DNA of 64,000 bases from Rhodobacteraceae bacterium UBA6213 (GCA_002421605.1 DISJ01000020.1:184682-248681); one strand, 5' to 3'. Positions 50,722 to 59,040 are shown, counted from the stretch's first letter. Made by a program: numbers and translations. The notes: generated by a model not told the origin, from the letters alone.

Positions 50722-51155
50722 TGCGAATCGCCCGCTGGCTGAACCTTGCGCTGCTGGTGCTGCTGCCGATCGCGTGGTTCGCCCCACTTCTGCGCGCGGG
50801 ACTTTTGCCGTTTTTCGATCTCGACACAATCTCGGTGATTTCGGGCCTGCAAGAGCTTTGGCAAAAAGACCTGGCCCTCGCTTTGCTGGTGACCTTTCTT
50901 GCGCTTTTCGCACCTTATGCCAAGACGATTGGCCTGGCCTTGGTGCAATTCGATTTCGCCTCTCCGCGCCTGCTACCGCTGCTGCGCGGGCTTGGCAGGT
51001 TTGCCATGGCGGACATATTTCTCATCGCGCTCTATATCGTACTAGCGAAGGGCGTCGGCGTGGGGCGAATAGAGACCGCTTGGGGGCTTTATCTTTTTAC
51101 CGGCTGCATCCTTGTCAGCCTCGCCCTATCGCATCTCGACACCAGAGGCCGCTGA
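50718..51155 (+). CDS. PqiA-domain inner-membrane protein
   Basis: A 145-residue membrane protein with four predicted helices matching one PqiA (paraquat-inducible) unit: LALLVLLPIAWFAPLL at the start, then LFAPYAKTIGLALVQ, LGRFAMADIFLIALYIVLAK and ETAWGLYLFTGCILVSL. PqiA normally partners an MCE protein in lipid transport, which suits its place behind mlaE-mlaF. Its start overlaps mlaF by four bases, closing an alr-mlaE-mlaF-pqiA chain of overlapping genes. Confidence 0.85.
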   Translation: MMRIARWLNLALLVLLPIAWFAPLLRAGLLPFFDLDTISVISGLQELWQKDLALALLVTFLALFAPYAKTIGLALVQFDFASPRLLPLLRGLGRFAMADIFLIALYIVLAKGVGVGRIETAWGLYLFTGCILVSLALSHLDTRGR

Positions 51156-51163
51156 CGCGGCCT

Positions 51164-51194
51164 GCCTCCGGCGGGGATATTTTGTCTGACGCAG
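51164..51194 (+). repeat. Dispersed intergenic repeat, copy 4
   Basis: GCCTCCGGCGGGGATATT then TTGTCTGACGCAG, nine bases after the PqiA-like stop. It keeps the GGGGATATTT core; the 3' part is diverged (TGACGCA). Confidence 0.75.
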
Positions 51195-51225
51195 GCGCGG
51201 ATTAAGGCTGCATTAACCTGATGTC

Positions 51226-51323
51226 CCGCAAAATCTGTCTGCGGTACAGGCGGGGACGCCGATGACCGCCTGAAGCAGGGCGCCCCGCCTCCCCGGCTCT
51301 GGCCGCCCGAGGCGGGGCGTTTT
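51226..51323 (+). ncRNA. Possible small RNA or leader upstream of radA
   Basis: Three hairpins in a row: CCGCA/TGCGG (51226-51230 / 51240-51244), AGGCGG/CCGCCT (51248-51253 / 51266-51271), and the 11-base-pair stem with a U-tract at 51281-51323. No long open frame is present. I see no good -35/-10 pair, so the 5' end is unknown. It may be a real RNA or read-through structure after the pqiA-like gene. Confidence 0.35.
51281..51323 (+). terminator. Intrinsic terminator between pqiA-like gene and radA
   Basis: An 11-base-pair stem (CGCCCCGCCTC 51281-51291 / GAGGCGGGGCG 51309-51319) with a 17-base loop is followed by four U. It would end the alr-mlaEF-pqiA transcript or a short RNA. Confidence 0.65.
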
Positions 51324-51328
51324 CACAA

Positions 51329-51354
51329 TGCTTCAGCAGAAATATCCCGGGGGG
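51329..51354 (-). repeat. Dispersed intergenic repeat, copy 5 (minus orientation)
   Basis: Minus strand: CCCCCCGGGATATTTC then TGCTGAAGCA. It lies right after the terminator, with copy 4 on the other side in opposite orientation. Confidence 0.7.
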
Positions 51355-51412
51355 CTGCGGGGGGTTGACCCCCCGCTCTTGCTGCACGCCGCAGTTTCGG
51401 GCAGGAAGGGCC

Positions 51413-52780
51413 ATGGCCAAACCCTCCTCGTCTTTCGCCTGTTCGCAATGCGGCGCCGTGCACCCGAAATGGGCGGGGCGCTGTGATGCCTGTGGCGGAT
51501 GGAACACGCTGATCGAGGCCGAGCCGCTAACCAGTGGCGCGGGCGCGCGCTTGCTAGGCGGCGCGCGCGGAAAGCCGATCGTACTCAGCACGCTGACCAC
51601 CGAAGAGGCGGCACCGGTGCGCGCGATTTCGGGTATGGTCGAGTTTGACCGCGTGCTTGGCGGGGGGTTGGTGCCGGGCTCGGCGATTCTGCTTGGTGGC
51701 GACCCTGGTATTGGCAAATCGACCCTACTGTTACAGGTCGCAGCACGGTTCGCACGCGCGGGGCATGCGAGCCTTTATATTTCCGGCGAAGAGGCCCCGG
51801 CACAGGTGCGCATGCGCGCGCAGCGCCTTGGGCTGAGCGATGCGCCCTTGCGGCTGGGTGCTGAAACCAGCTTGCGCGATATTCTGACCACGCTCGATGC
51901 CGAACGCCCGGCGCTTGCGATCATCGATTCGATCCAGACGCTATGGGCCGACATGGTCGAGGCGGCGCCCGGCTCGGTCAGTCAGGTGCGAGCGGCCTGT
52001 CATGAGTTGGTCAGCTTTGCCAAGCGCAGCGGCACCTCGGTGATTCTCGTCGGGCACGTGACCAAGGATGGGCAGATCGCAGGGCCCCGGGTGGTCGAGC
52101 ACATGGTCGATACCGTGCTGTATTTTGAAGGCGAGCGTGGTCACCAGTTTCGCATTCTGCGCGCCGTAAAAAACCGTTTCGGCCCGGCCGACGAGATCGG
52201 GGTTTTCGAGATGACGGGCGCGGGGCTGGCCGAAGTACCAAATCCTTCGGCGTTGTTCTTGTCCGAGCGCGGACAGTCGGCACCGGGTTCGGCAGTTTTT
52301 GCAGGCATCGAGGGCTCGCGGCCAGTTCTGACCGAGATTCAGGCGCTGGTTGCGCCGTCTACACTTGCCAGCCCTCGGCGCACGGTCGTGGGGCTAGATT
52401 CGGGGCGGGTTTCGACGATTCTCGCGGTGCTCGAAAGCCGCTGCGCGATTCCTTTTGCGGGGCTCGATGTGTTTCTCAACGTCGCGGGCGGCATGAAAGT
52501 CAGCGAGCCTGCGGCCGACTTGGCATTGGCCGCAGCGCTTTTGAGTGCACGCGAAGATGTGGCTTTGCCGCCCGATCTGGTGCTTTTCGGGGAAATCAGC
52601 CTGTCTGGTGCGCTGCGACCGGTAGGCCAGTCCGAAAACAGGTTGAAAGAAGCGCAAAAACTTGGTTTTTCACAGGCCATTGCCCCGGAACGGACCAAGG
52701 CTGAGCCGGGCGAGGGAATACGACTGCGCAAGGTGCCGGATCTTGTGACGTTTGTAGGCGAGATGTTCGGCGCGGGCTGA
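51413..52780 (+). CDS. radA: DNA repair/recombination ATPase RadA
   Basis: RecA-like helicase that helps recombination intermediates branch-migrate. It is 455 residues: an N-terminal zinc finger (ACSQCGAVHPKWAGRCDACGG: Cys-x2-Cys and Cys-x2-Cys), Walker A GGDPGIGKSTLLLQ near 97-110, the RadA motif KNRFGPADEIGVF near 253-265, and a C-terminal Lon-like domain with a GLDVFLNVAGGMK segment. The ATG at 51413 follows GGAAGGG. It begins a forward set with cvpA and purF. Confidence 0.95.
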   Translation: MAKPSSSFACSQCGAVHPKWAGRCDACGGWNTLIEAEPLTSGAGARLLGGARGKPIVLSTLTTEEAAPVRAISGMVEFDRVLGGGLVPGSAILLGGDPGIGKSTLLLQVAARFARAGHASLYISGEEAPAQVRMRAQRLGLSDAPLRLGAETSLRDILTTLDAERPALAIIDSIQTLWADMVEAAPGSVSQVRAACHELVSFAKRSGTSVILVGHVTKDGQIAGPRVVEHMVDTVLYFEGERGHQFRILRAVKNRFGPADEIGVFEMTGAGLAEVPNPSALFLSERGQSAPGSAVFAGIEGSRPVLTEIQALVAPSTLASPRRTVVGLDSGRVSTILAVLESRCAIPFAGLDVFLNVAGGMKVSEPAADLALAAALLSAREDVALPPDLVLFGEISLSGALRPVGQSENRLKEAQKLGFSQAIAPERTKAEPGEGIRLRKVPDLVTFVGEMFGAG

Positions 52781-52798
52781 GCCCGCGGAAAGGGTGAT

Positions 52799-53368
52799 AT
52801 GGACGGCTTTACCTTTATAGACGCCATCGTGGCCGTCATCATTCTGCTATCTGCGATCCTCGCCTACAGCCGTGGGCTGGTGCGCGAGGGGCTTGCGATT
52901 GCAGGCTGGGTGGCCGCAGCGGTGCTTGCCTACATGTTCGCGCCTGCCGCGCGGCCGCTGGTGCAGCAGATCCCGGTGGTCGACAAATTTCTTGGCGACA
53001 GCTGCGAGTTGGCGATGATTGCGGGTTTTGCCAGTGTCTTTGCGCTGGCGCTGATTGTGTTTTCGATCATCACGCCGCTGTTTGCCTCGGTGGTGCAGCG
53101 ATCAGCCTTGGGCGGTATCGACCAAGGGCTGGGGTTTCTGTTCGGGGTGGTGCGCGGCGTCGTGCTGGTTGCGGTGGCGTTCGTGGTGTTCGACCGGGTG
53201 GTGGTGGATCGAACCTTCCCGGTGGTGGACGATTCGCGCAGCGCGCAGATTTTCTCCTCGGTGCAGGCAAGTCTTGAGTCCGAGATGCCAACCGACGCCC
53301 CCGGCTGGGTGGTGCAGCGGTTTGAGGCACTGGTTGCTTCCTGCCCGGCCCCTGTCCCGGTGAACTGA
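52799..53368 (+). CDS. cvpA: CvpA family inner-membrane protein
   Basis: A 189-residue protein with four predicted membrane helices (near 8-28, 30-45, 65-90 and 105-130): DGFTFIDAIVAVIILLSAIL at the start and GIDQGLGFLFGVVRGVVLVA. It is linked to colicin V production and bile resistance in other bacteria. A soluble C-terminal part of about 60 residues follows. It sits in the conserved cvpA-purF order, with purF 151 bases downstream, and 18 bases after radA. Confidence 0.9.
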   Translation: MDGFTFIDAIVAVIILLSAILAYSRGLVREGLAIAGWVAAAVLAYMFAPAARPLVQQIPVVDKFLGDSCELAMIAGFASVFALALIVFSIITPLFASVVQRSALGGIDQGLGFLFGVVRGVVLVAVAFVVFDRVVVDRTFPVVDDSRSAQIFSSVQASLESEMPTDAPGWVVQRFEALVASCPAPVPVN

Positions 53369-53519
53369 GCTGCCAGATCGTACGGGCGCAAGCCTAGGGT
53401 CGGCGAGCGTTGCCGCGGGCAGCGCGCGTCTGCCCGGGGTTCAATTGTCCTTGCCGCGTGACAGAAGCGCGCTTCCCCGTTAAAGGACACACAAGCCTGC
53501 CGAGAGGATTCGACTACCG

Positions 53520-54983
53520 ATGCGCCAGATGCCCCGACACCCGTTCGACGCCGACAAGTTGCACGAGGAATGCGGGGTGTTCGGAGTGATCGGCGTGGCC
53601 GAGGCCGCAAACTTTGTGGCGCTTGGCATGCACGCGTTGCAGCACCGTGGGCAAGAGGCGGGGGGGATCGTTTCTTATGACCCCGAAACCGGCTTCAACT
53701 CGGCCCGCCGCTTTGGCTATGTGCGCGACAATTTCACCAAGGCGAGCCTGATGGAAACGCTGCCGGGCGAGCTTGCCATCGGGCATGTGCGCTATTCAAC
53801 CGCGGGTTCCAAAGGCGCGACAGCACTTCGTGACGTGCAACCGTTCTTTGGCGAGTTTTCGATGGGTGGCTGCGCGATTGCGCATAATGGCAATCTGACC
53901 AACGCCACCAGCCTGCGCCGCGAGTTGATCGAGCGGGGCTCGATCTTTCAATCTTCCTCGGACAGTGAATGCATCATCCATCTGATGGCGCGCTCGATTC
54001 AGCGCACGCTTTCGGAGCGTATCAAGGACGCGTTGCGCCGTGTTGAAGGCGCGTTTTCGATTGTCGCGATGACCCGCACCAAGCTGATCGGTGTGCGCGA
54101 TGCATTGGGTGTGCGCCCATTGGTGCTGGGGCGAATCGGCGAGGAAGGCTATGTGCTTTCGTCCGAAACTTGCGGGCTCGACATTATCGGTGCCGAATTT
54201 CTGCGCGAGATTGAGCCGGGTGAAATGGTGGTGATCTCGAAGGGCAAGATCGAAAACTCGCGCCCGTTTGGCCCCTCGACCGGCCGGTTCTGCATTTTCG
54301 AACATGTCTATTTCTCGCGCCCCGACAGCATTATCGGCGGTCGCTCGGTGTATGAAACTCGCCGCCAGATTGGCGTGGAACTGGCGCGCGAGGCGCCGGT
54401 CGATGCCGATCTCGTCTGCCCGGTGCCGGATTCTGGCACCCCAGCGGCCATCGGTTTTGCGCATGAATCCGGTATTCCCTATGGTATGGGAATCATCCGC
54501 AACCAGTATATGGGCCGCACCTTCATCGAACCGACCGAAAGCATCCGCAACATGGGGGTGCGCCTGAAGCTCAACGTCAACCGTGCGCTCATCAAGGGCA
54601 AGCGGGTGATTCTGGTGGACGATTCGGTCGTGCGTGGCACCACCAGCCGCAAGATCAAGGACATGATCATCGACGCGGGTGCAGCAGAAGTGCACTTTCG
54701 CATCGCCTCGCCGCCCACCGCGTGGCCCTGTTTTTATGGCGTCGATACCCCCGAGCGCGCCAAGCTGCTGGCCGCGAACATGAGCGAAGAGGAAATGCGC
54801 GACTGGATCGGCGTGGACAGTTTACGCTTTGTCTCGCTCGACGGGCTGTATCGCGCGGTTGGCGCGGTTGAAGGGCGCAATAAGGCGCAACCGCAGTTCT
54901 GCGATGCGTGTTTCACCGGGCAATACCCGGTGGCGCCTTCCGACCAGATTGAAGCAGGCTTCCAGATGCGCGCAGCGGAATAA
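53520..54983 (+). CDS. purF: Amidophosphoribosyltransferase
   Basis: First enzyme of purine synthesis: transfers glutamine ammonia to PRPP. It is 487 residues. A short propeptide precedes the catalytic Cys18 (EECGVFGVIG), to be removed. The glutaminase domain carries ALQHRGQEAGG, SSDSECIIHLM and the PRPP loop VILVDDSVVRGTTS near 361-374 lies in the transferase part. Cysteines near the end (FCDACFTGQYP, and others) may bind an Fe-S cluster. The stop is followed by small inverted repeats and the convergent zapA gene. Confidence 0.97.
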   Translation: MRQMPRHPFDADKLHEECGVFGVIGVAEAANFVALGMHALQHRGQEAGGIVSYDPETGFNSARRFGYVRDNFTKASLMETLPGELAIGHVRYSTAGSKGATALRDVQPFFGEFSMGGCAIAHNGNLTNATSLRRELIERGSIFQSSSDSECIIHLMARSIQRTLSERIKDALRRVEGAFSIVAMTRTKLIGVRDALGVRPLVLGRIGEEGYVLSSETCGLDIIGAEFLREIEPGEMVVISKGKIENSRPFGPSTGRFCIFEHVYFSRPDSIIGGRSVYETRRQIGVELAREAPVDADLVCPVPDSGTPAAIGFAHESGIPYGMGIIRNQYMGRTFIEPTESIRNMGVRLKLNVNRALIKGKRVILVDDSVVRGTTSRKIKDMIIDAGAAEVHFRIASPPTAWPCFYGVDTPERAKLLAANMSEEEMRDWIGVDSLRFVSLDGLYRAVGAVEGRNKAQPQFCDACFTGQYPVAPSDQIEAGFQMRAAE

Positions 54984-55010
54984 GACGCTTCGCGTCGGGG
55001 CGAAGTCGGC

Positions 55011-55391
55011 TTAGGCCGACAGCTCGTCAATCCTGTTTGCCAACGATTCTGTCTGAGCCGCGATTTCGGCAAAGGTTTCAACTACCTGCGCGGGTATCAC
55101 CGGCACCTCGACACGGGCCGGGTTTTCCTGCGCCTCGGCCAGCGCCGCCTCGGCAGTCTCGGCGCGCTCGAGGGCAGCGCGTAGCTGATCCTCGAAGCCT
55201 GCGGTCTTGTCCGCCAGCATCAACCCCGCCATCAGCAACATGCGAACCTCTGGCAGACGCCCCATTTGCCCCGACAGAGCAGTGGCTTCGGTATCCAGCA
55301 GCGCTGCGGCAGAGTGCAGAAAATGCTCTTCGCCTTCGGCGCAGGCAACTTCAAAGCTGCGACCGCCAATTTCAATACGAATCTCAGGCAT
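55011..55391 (-). CDS. zapA: Cell division protein ZapA
   Basis: Crosslinks FtsZ filaments at mid-cell. It is 126 residues beginning MPEIRIEIGGRSFEVACAEG (the ZapA beta-hairpin), followed by a long helix through the GRLPEVRMLLMAGLMLADK stretch and a coiled-coil tail rich in Glu and Ala. The frame extends back to 55496 but the homology begins at ATG 55391. It overlaps the upstream coiled-coil gene by eight bases. In many bacteria a 6S RNA gene lies just after zapA; here only 27 bases separate it from purF, so none fits there. Confidence 0.9.
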   Translation of the reverse strand: MPEIRIEIGGRSFEVACAEGEEHFLHSAAALLDTEATALSGQMGRLPEVRMLLMAGLMLADKTAGFEDQLRAALERAETAEAALAEAQENPARVEVPVIPAQVVETFAEIAAQTESLANRIDELSA

Positions 55392-55881
55392 GTTCGGCCT
55401 CCGTGGCGGTCGCGGGTGCGACAAGCGGCGCAAGCCCTGCAATGATGTCGTCAAGTTCGGCCTGATCGGCGGCGCGTTCGGCGCGCAAGGCACCAAGTTC
55501 GGCCTCCATCGCCCGATTAATCATTGCGCCGTCGCCAAGCCCCTCCTCGACCGCTTTGCAAAGCGCGCGGTTGGTCGCGACCAGTTCGGCATTGGCGCGT
55601 CTCAAACGCAAAAGGTCGCGCAGGTGGCTTTCAGCCTCGACCTTTGCGGCGGCAAGCTTGCGTTCCAGCGCGCCCAGCGTGGAGTCTTGCTTGTCGCGGA
55701 TAGCGCGCACACGTTCGGAAAGCTGCGCATTGGCCGCGCGCTCGGCCTCAAGCTCTTCGCGCAGCGCGCTGTCGTTTGCGTCCGGTGCAGCCTGCGCGTT
55801 TTGCCCCAGCCGTTCCAGCCCCGCGCCAATCCGCGCCAGCGCGGCGCTGATACGGCGTTCGTAATCGGTCAAATCGCTCAT
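55384..55881 (-). CDS. Coiled-coil hypothetical protein, partner of zapA
   Basis: A 165-residue, mostly helical protein with heptad-like Leu/Ala/Glu content from about residue 20 to 130, starting MSDLTDYERRISAALARIGA. I take the ATG at 55881, since the frame extending to 56100 crosses the tkt leader. It overlaps zapA by eight bases on the same strand, so the two are cotranscribed and probably coupled. A partner role in division with ZapA is inference from position and helix content; it may be a ZapB-like function, but similarity is not clear. Confidence 0.75.
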   Translation of the reverse strand: MSDLTDYERRISAALARIGAGLERLGQNAQAAPDANDSALREELEAERAANAQLSERVRAIRDKQDSTLGALERKLAAAKVEAESHLRDLLRLRRANAELVATNRALCKAVEEGLGDGAMINRAMEAELGALRAERAADQAELDDIIAGLAPLVAPATATEAEHA

Positions 55882-55993
55882 CTGCCGTCTCCGGTCTGGC
55901 CCTGCCAAGTGCCGCACTTGCCGCGAACGCCCGAATCGGGCGAGCGCTGCGCCGCCAGTCAATATTAACGTAAACTTCGCCGCGCTGCGCCCC

Positions 55994-56079
55994 CCTTTTC
56001 GATCAAGGGCTTGGGGGCTGTGCTTGATCTTGGCGGTTGGCCTGCTATCAGGGGACAACCTGCCACCCCAGCCGAAAGG
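55994..56079 (+). promoter_or_regulatory. Structured leader of tkt, possible riboregulator
   Basis: CCTTTTC (55994-56000) can pair with GAAAGG (56074-56079), the tkt ribosome site. Inside, GGCT-T-GGGG (56008-56016) pairs with CCCCAGCC (56066-56073), and GGC-GGTTG (56032-56039) pairs with CAACC-T-GCC (56056-56064) around CCTG-CTAT-CAGG (56041-56052). A competing stem, GATCAAG/CTTGATC (56001-56007 / 56023-56029), crosses the outer stem, so two folds or a pseudoknot are possible. It does not match a riboswitch class that I know. Confidence 0.5.
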
Positions 56080-56086
56080 TCGCCCC

Positions 56087-58105
56087 TTGGATATCGCCAC
56101 GCTTCGCGCGCGTCATGCGCAACACTGGTCACTTGCCACCGCAATTCGGACTCTGGCGATGGATGCGGTGCAGGCCGCCAATTCCGGCCACCCCGGCATG
56201 CCGATGGGCATGGCAGATGTGGCGACCGTACTGTTTCAGCGGCACCTGAAGTTTGACGCCGCTGACCCGCATTGGGCCGACCGCGACCGCTTCATTCTAT
56301 CGGCCGGGCACGGCTCGGCGCTGATCTATGCGCTGCTGCACCTGACCGGTTATCGGCAGATGACGCTCGATCAAATCAAGAACTTCCGCCAGTGGGGAGC
56401 GATCACCGCGGGCCACCCCGAATATGGCCATGTTGATGGGGTGGAAACCACCACTGGCCCCTTGGGTCAAGGCATCGCCACCGCTGTTGGTTTTGCGATG
56501 GCAGAGCAGTCGATGCAGGCGCGGTTTGGCGCCAAGCTGGTCGATCACCGCACCTGGGTGATTGCGGGCGACGGCTGCCTGATGGAGGGGATCAGCCACG
56601 AGGCGCTCGGCCTTGCGGGCATGCAGCAGTTGAACAAGCTGGTCCTGCTTTGGGACAATAACGACATCACCATCGACGGCCGTGTCTCCTTGTCGGACCG
56701 CACCGATCAACGCGCGCGCTTTGCCGCCGCGGGTTGGACGGTGCTGTCGTGCGACGGCCACGACCCTGACGATATCGACCGCGCGTTGACCGAGGCAAAA
56801 GCCGCCAAAGGCCCGGTGCTGGTCGATTGCAAAACGATTATCGGTTTTGGCAGCCCGAAAAAGGCCGACAGTTCTGGCGCACACGGCTCGCCCCTTGGTG
56901 GCGAAGAGATTGCGGCGACCAAGGCAATCTATGGCTGGAACCATGGCCCTTTTGAAATTCCCGCCCCGATCAAGGCGGAATGGGAGGCCATTGGTTCCCG
57001 TGGCAGTGCCGCGCGCGCGGCATGGGAGGCGCGCCTTGCCGCCACCGGCCCCGGCAAACGCGCCGAGTTCCTGCGGCAAATGGCGGGCGAAGCGCCGAAA
57101 AAGCTTGTCGCAGCACTGCGCGCCTTCCGCAAGGATGTGGCCGCCAAGGCACCCAAGGTCGCCACCCGCAAGGCCAGCGAAATGGTGCTGGCGGCGGTCA
57201 ACCCGGTGATGCCCGAAACCATCGGCGGTTCGGCCGATCTGACCGGCTCGAACCTGACCAAGACCGCCGATCTGGGCGTATTCGGCCCAGAAAACCGCAA
57301 AGGTCGCTATGTCTATTTCGGTATCCGCGAGCATGGTATGGCGGCGGCGATGAACGGTATGTGGCTGCACGGCGGCGTGCGCCCCTATGGCGGCACGTTT
57401 CTGTGCTTTACCGATTACGCGCGCGGCGCGATGCGGCTTTCGGCGCTGATGGGGCTGCCGGTCACCTATGTGATGACGCATGACAGTATCGGGCTTGGTG
57501 AAGACGGCCCGACCCACCAGCCGGTGGAGCATCTGGCGATCTGTCGCGCGACACCCAACACCCACACCTTCCGCCCCGCCGATGTGGTAGAAACCGCCGA
57601 GGCGTGGGAACTGGCGCTAACCAGCAAATCCACGCCGTCGGTACTGGCGCTCAGCCGTCAGAACCTGCCGACGCTGCGCACCACCTACAGCGCACAAAAC
57701 CTGACCGCGCGCGGTGCCTATGTGTTGGCCGAAGCGGCGGGCAAGCGGCAGGCGATCTTGATGGCGACCGGATCGGAAGTCGAAATCGCCCTGAAGGCGC
57801 GTGACATCTTGCAGGCGCAGGCTATCGGCACCCGGGTCGTGTCGATGCCCTGTATGGAGCTTTTTGCAGCGCAAGACGAAAGCTACCGGCGCAAGGTATT
57901 GCCCGCCGGCGCGGTGCGCGTGGCCGTGGAAGCCGCGGCGCGCCAGCCGTGGGATCGCTGGCTTTTGGGCGAGCGTGGGCGCGATGGCAAGGCGGCGTTC
58001 GTGGGTATGGAGCATTTCGGCGCCTCGGCCCCGGCCGAACGGCTTTACGCCGAATTCGGCATCACGCCCGAGGCGATCGCCGCAAAGGTGATGGCCCTGT
58101 TGTGA
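56087..58105 (+). CDS. tkt: Transketolase, TTG start
   Basis: Moves two-carbon units between sugar phosphates in the pentose phosphate and Calvin pathways. It is 672 residues: the N-terminal AANSGHPGMPMGMADVATVLF (about 25-45), the ThDP motif GDGCLMEGISHEALGLAG with Gly-Asp-Gly near 160-177, GHPEYGHVDGVETTTGPLGQG, and the DSIGLGEDGPTHQPVEHLA motif near 466-484. The frame is open back to 56024, but the usual start (MDIATLRARHAQHW-like) corresponds to a TTG at 56087 with AAAGG seven bases upstream. A GTG for the next gene overlaps its end by four bases. Confidence 0.93.
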   Translation: MDIATLRARHAQHWSLATAIRTLAMDAVQAANSGHPGMPMGMADVATVLFQRHLKFDAADPHWADRDRFILSAGHGSALIYALLHLTGYRQMTLDQIKNFRQWGAITAGHPEYGHVDGVETTTGPLGQGIATAVGFAMAEQSMQARFGAKLVDHRTWVIAGDGCLMEGISHEALGLAGMQQLNKLVLLWDNNDITIDGRVSLSDRTDQRARFAAAGWTVLSCDGHDPDDIDRALTEAKAAKGPVLVDCKTIIGFGSPKKADSSGAHGSPLGGEEIAATKAIYGWNHGPFEIPAPIKAEWEAIGSRGSAARAAWEARLAATGPGKRAEFLRQMAGEAPKKLVAALRAFRKDVAAKAPKVATRKASEMVLAAVNPVMPETIGGSADLTGSNLTKTADLGVFGPENRKGRYVYFGIREHGMAAAMNGMWLHGGVRPYGGTFLCFTDYARGAMRLSALMGLPVTYVMTHDSIGLGEDGPTHQPVEHLAICRATPNTHTFRPADVVETAEAWELALTSKSTPSVLALSRQNLPTLRTTYSAQNLTARGAYVLAEAAGKRQAILMATGSEVEIALKARDILQAQAIGTRVVSMPCMELFAAQDESYRRKVLPAGAVRVAVEAAARQPWDRWLLGERGRDGKAAFVGMEHFGASAPAERLYAEFGITPEAIAAKVMALL

Positions 58106-59040
58106 GCGAAACCCGCTTTGGCATCGGTAAAATGAGGGGGCTGCAAGCCCCCTCCTTCATTGCTGCCATGCCGCCGCAAGCCCGCGGCATCGCACTGTTA
58201 CTAATGGCACTTGCGCTGTTTGCGCTGATGGATGCGGCAGCAAAAACTCTGGGCACGCGCTATCACACCGGGCAGGTGGTCTGGGCGCGCTTTGCCGTCA
58301 ATGCGTTGGTGCTGGTGCTGGTGTTTCGCACGCGGGTGCCTGTGTTGCTGCGCAGCCGCCAGCCTTGGATGCAATTTCTGCGCGCGCTGACCCAGATCGC
58401 CACGGTGACGCTGTTCTTCGTGTCGATCCGCTATATCGGCCTTGCCGAGGCCGCGGCGCTGACCGACCTCAACCCGGTGATCATCACGCTTGGCGCGGCG
58501 CTGTTTCTGGGCGAGCGGTTAGGGCCGCGCCGGCTCGCAGGCATTGCGGTGGCGTTCATTGGCGCGATGATCATCTTGCGGCCCGGCGCGGGGGTGATGC
58601 ACCCGGCCGCACTGTTGGCGCTTGCGGCGGCCTTCAGCTATTCGGCCGGGGCACTGCTGACGCGGGCGTTGCGGGGCGATACGGTGGCCACCTCGATGCT
58701 TTGGTCCGCGGTTGTGGGCACCGCCTTTACCAGCCTTGCTCTGCCCTTCATCTGGCAACCGATCGCGGCGGGTGATCTGTGGTTATTTGTTGGCATGGGG
58801 TTTTTGGGCACCGCCGCGCAAGGCTTGCTGATCCGCGCCTTTGCCATATCCGAAGCCTCGGCGCTCGCACCTTTTGGCTATTTTGGTCTGGTGATGTCCA
58901 GCATCTGGGGGTTTGTCTTTTTTGACCAGTTGCCCGACCGCTGGACGGTGCTTGGCGCGGTTGTGATCGTGGCAGCGGGGCTTTATGTCTGGCACCGCGA
59001 GGCGCAAGCCGCGCGCGGCGCGCAACAGGCACCTGAATGA
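58102..59040 (+). CDS. EamA/DMT family transporter
   Basis: A drug/metabolite-type exporter with about ten predicted helices in two repeats (RGIALLLMALALFALMDAAAK, then in the second half FAISEASALAPFGYFGLVMS). The 312-residue form uses the GTG at 58102, overlapping tkt in GTGA; ATGs at 58132 and 58168 also keep the frame. No good ribosome site precedes any of them, which suits coupling to tkt. The substrate is unknown. It overlaps the next gene by four bases. Confidence 0.82.
   Translation: MSETRFGIGKMRGLQAPSFIAAMPPQARGIALLLMALALFALMDAAAKTLGTRYHTGQVVWARFAVNALVLVLVFRTRVPVLLRSRQPWMQFLRALTQIATVTLFFVSIRYIGLAEAAALTDLNPVIITLGAALFLGERLGPRRLAGIAVAFIGAMIILRPGAGVMHPAALLALAAAFSYSAGALLTRALRGDTVATSMLWSAVVGTAFTSLALPFIWQPIAAGDLWLFVGMGFLGTAAQGLLIRAFAISEASALAPFGYFGLVMSSIWGFVFFDQLPDRWTVLGAVVIVAAGLYVWHREAQAARGAQQAPE

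Noticed and set aside
54984..55030. 6S RNA gene next to zapA
   Set aside because: The spacer between purF and zapA is only 27 bases. The tkt leader on the other side has a bubble-like fold, but its ribosome-site pairing fits a leader better; a covariance search with the 6S model would settle it.
56297..57565. 422-codon minus-strand frame opposite tkt
   Set aside because: Shadow of transketolase; its start has no ribosome site.
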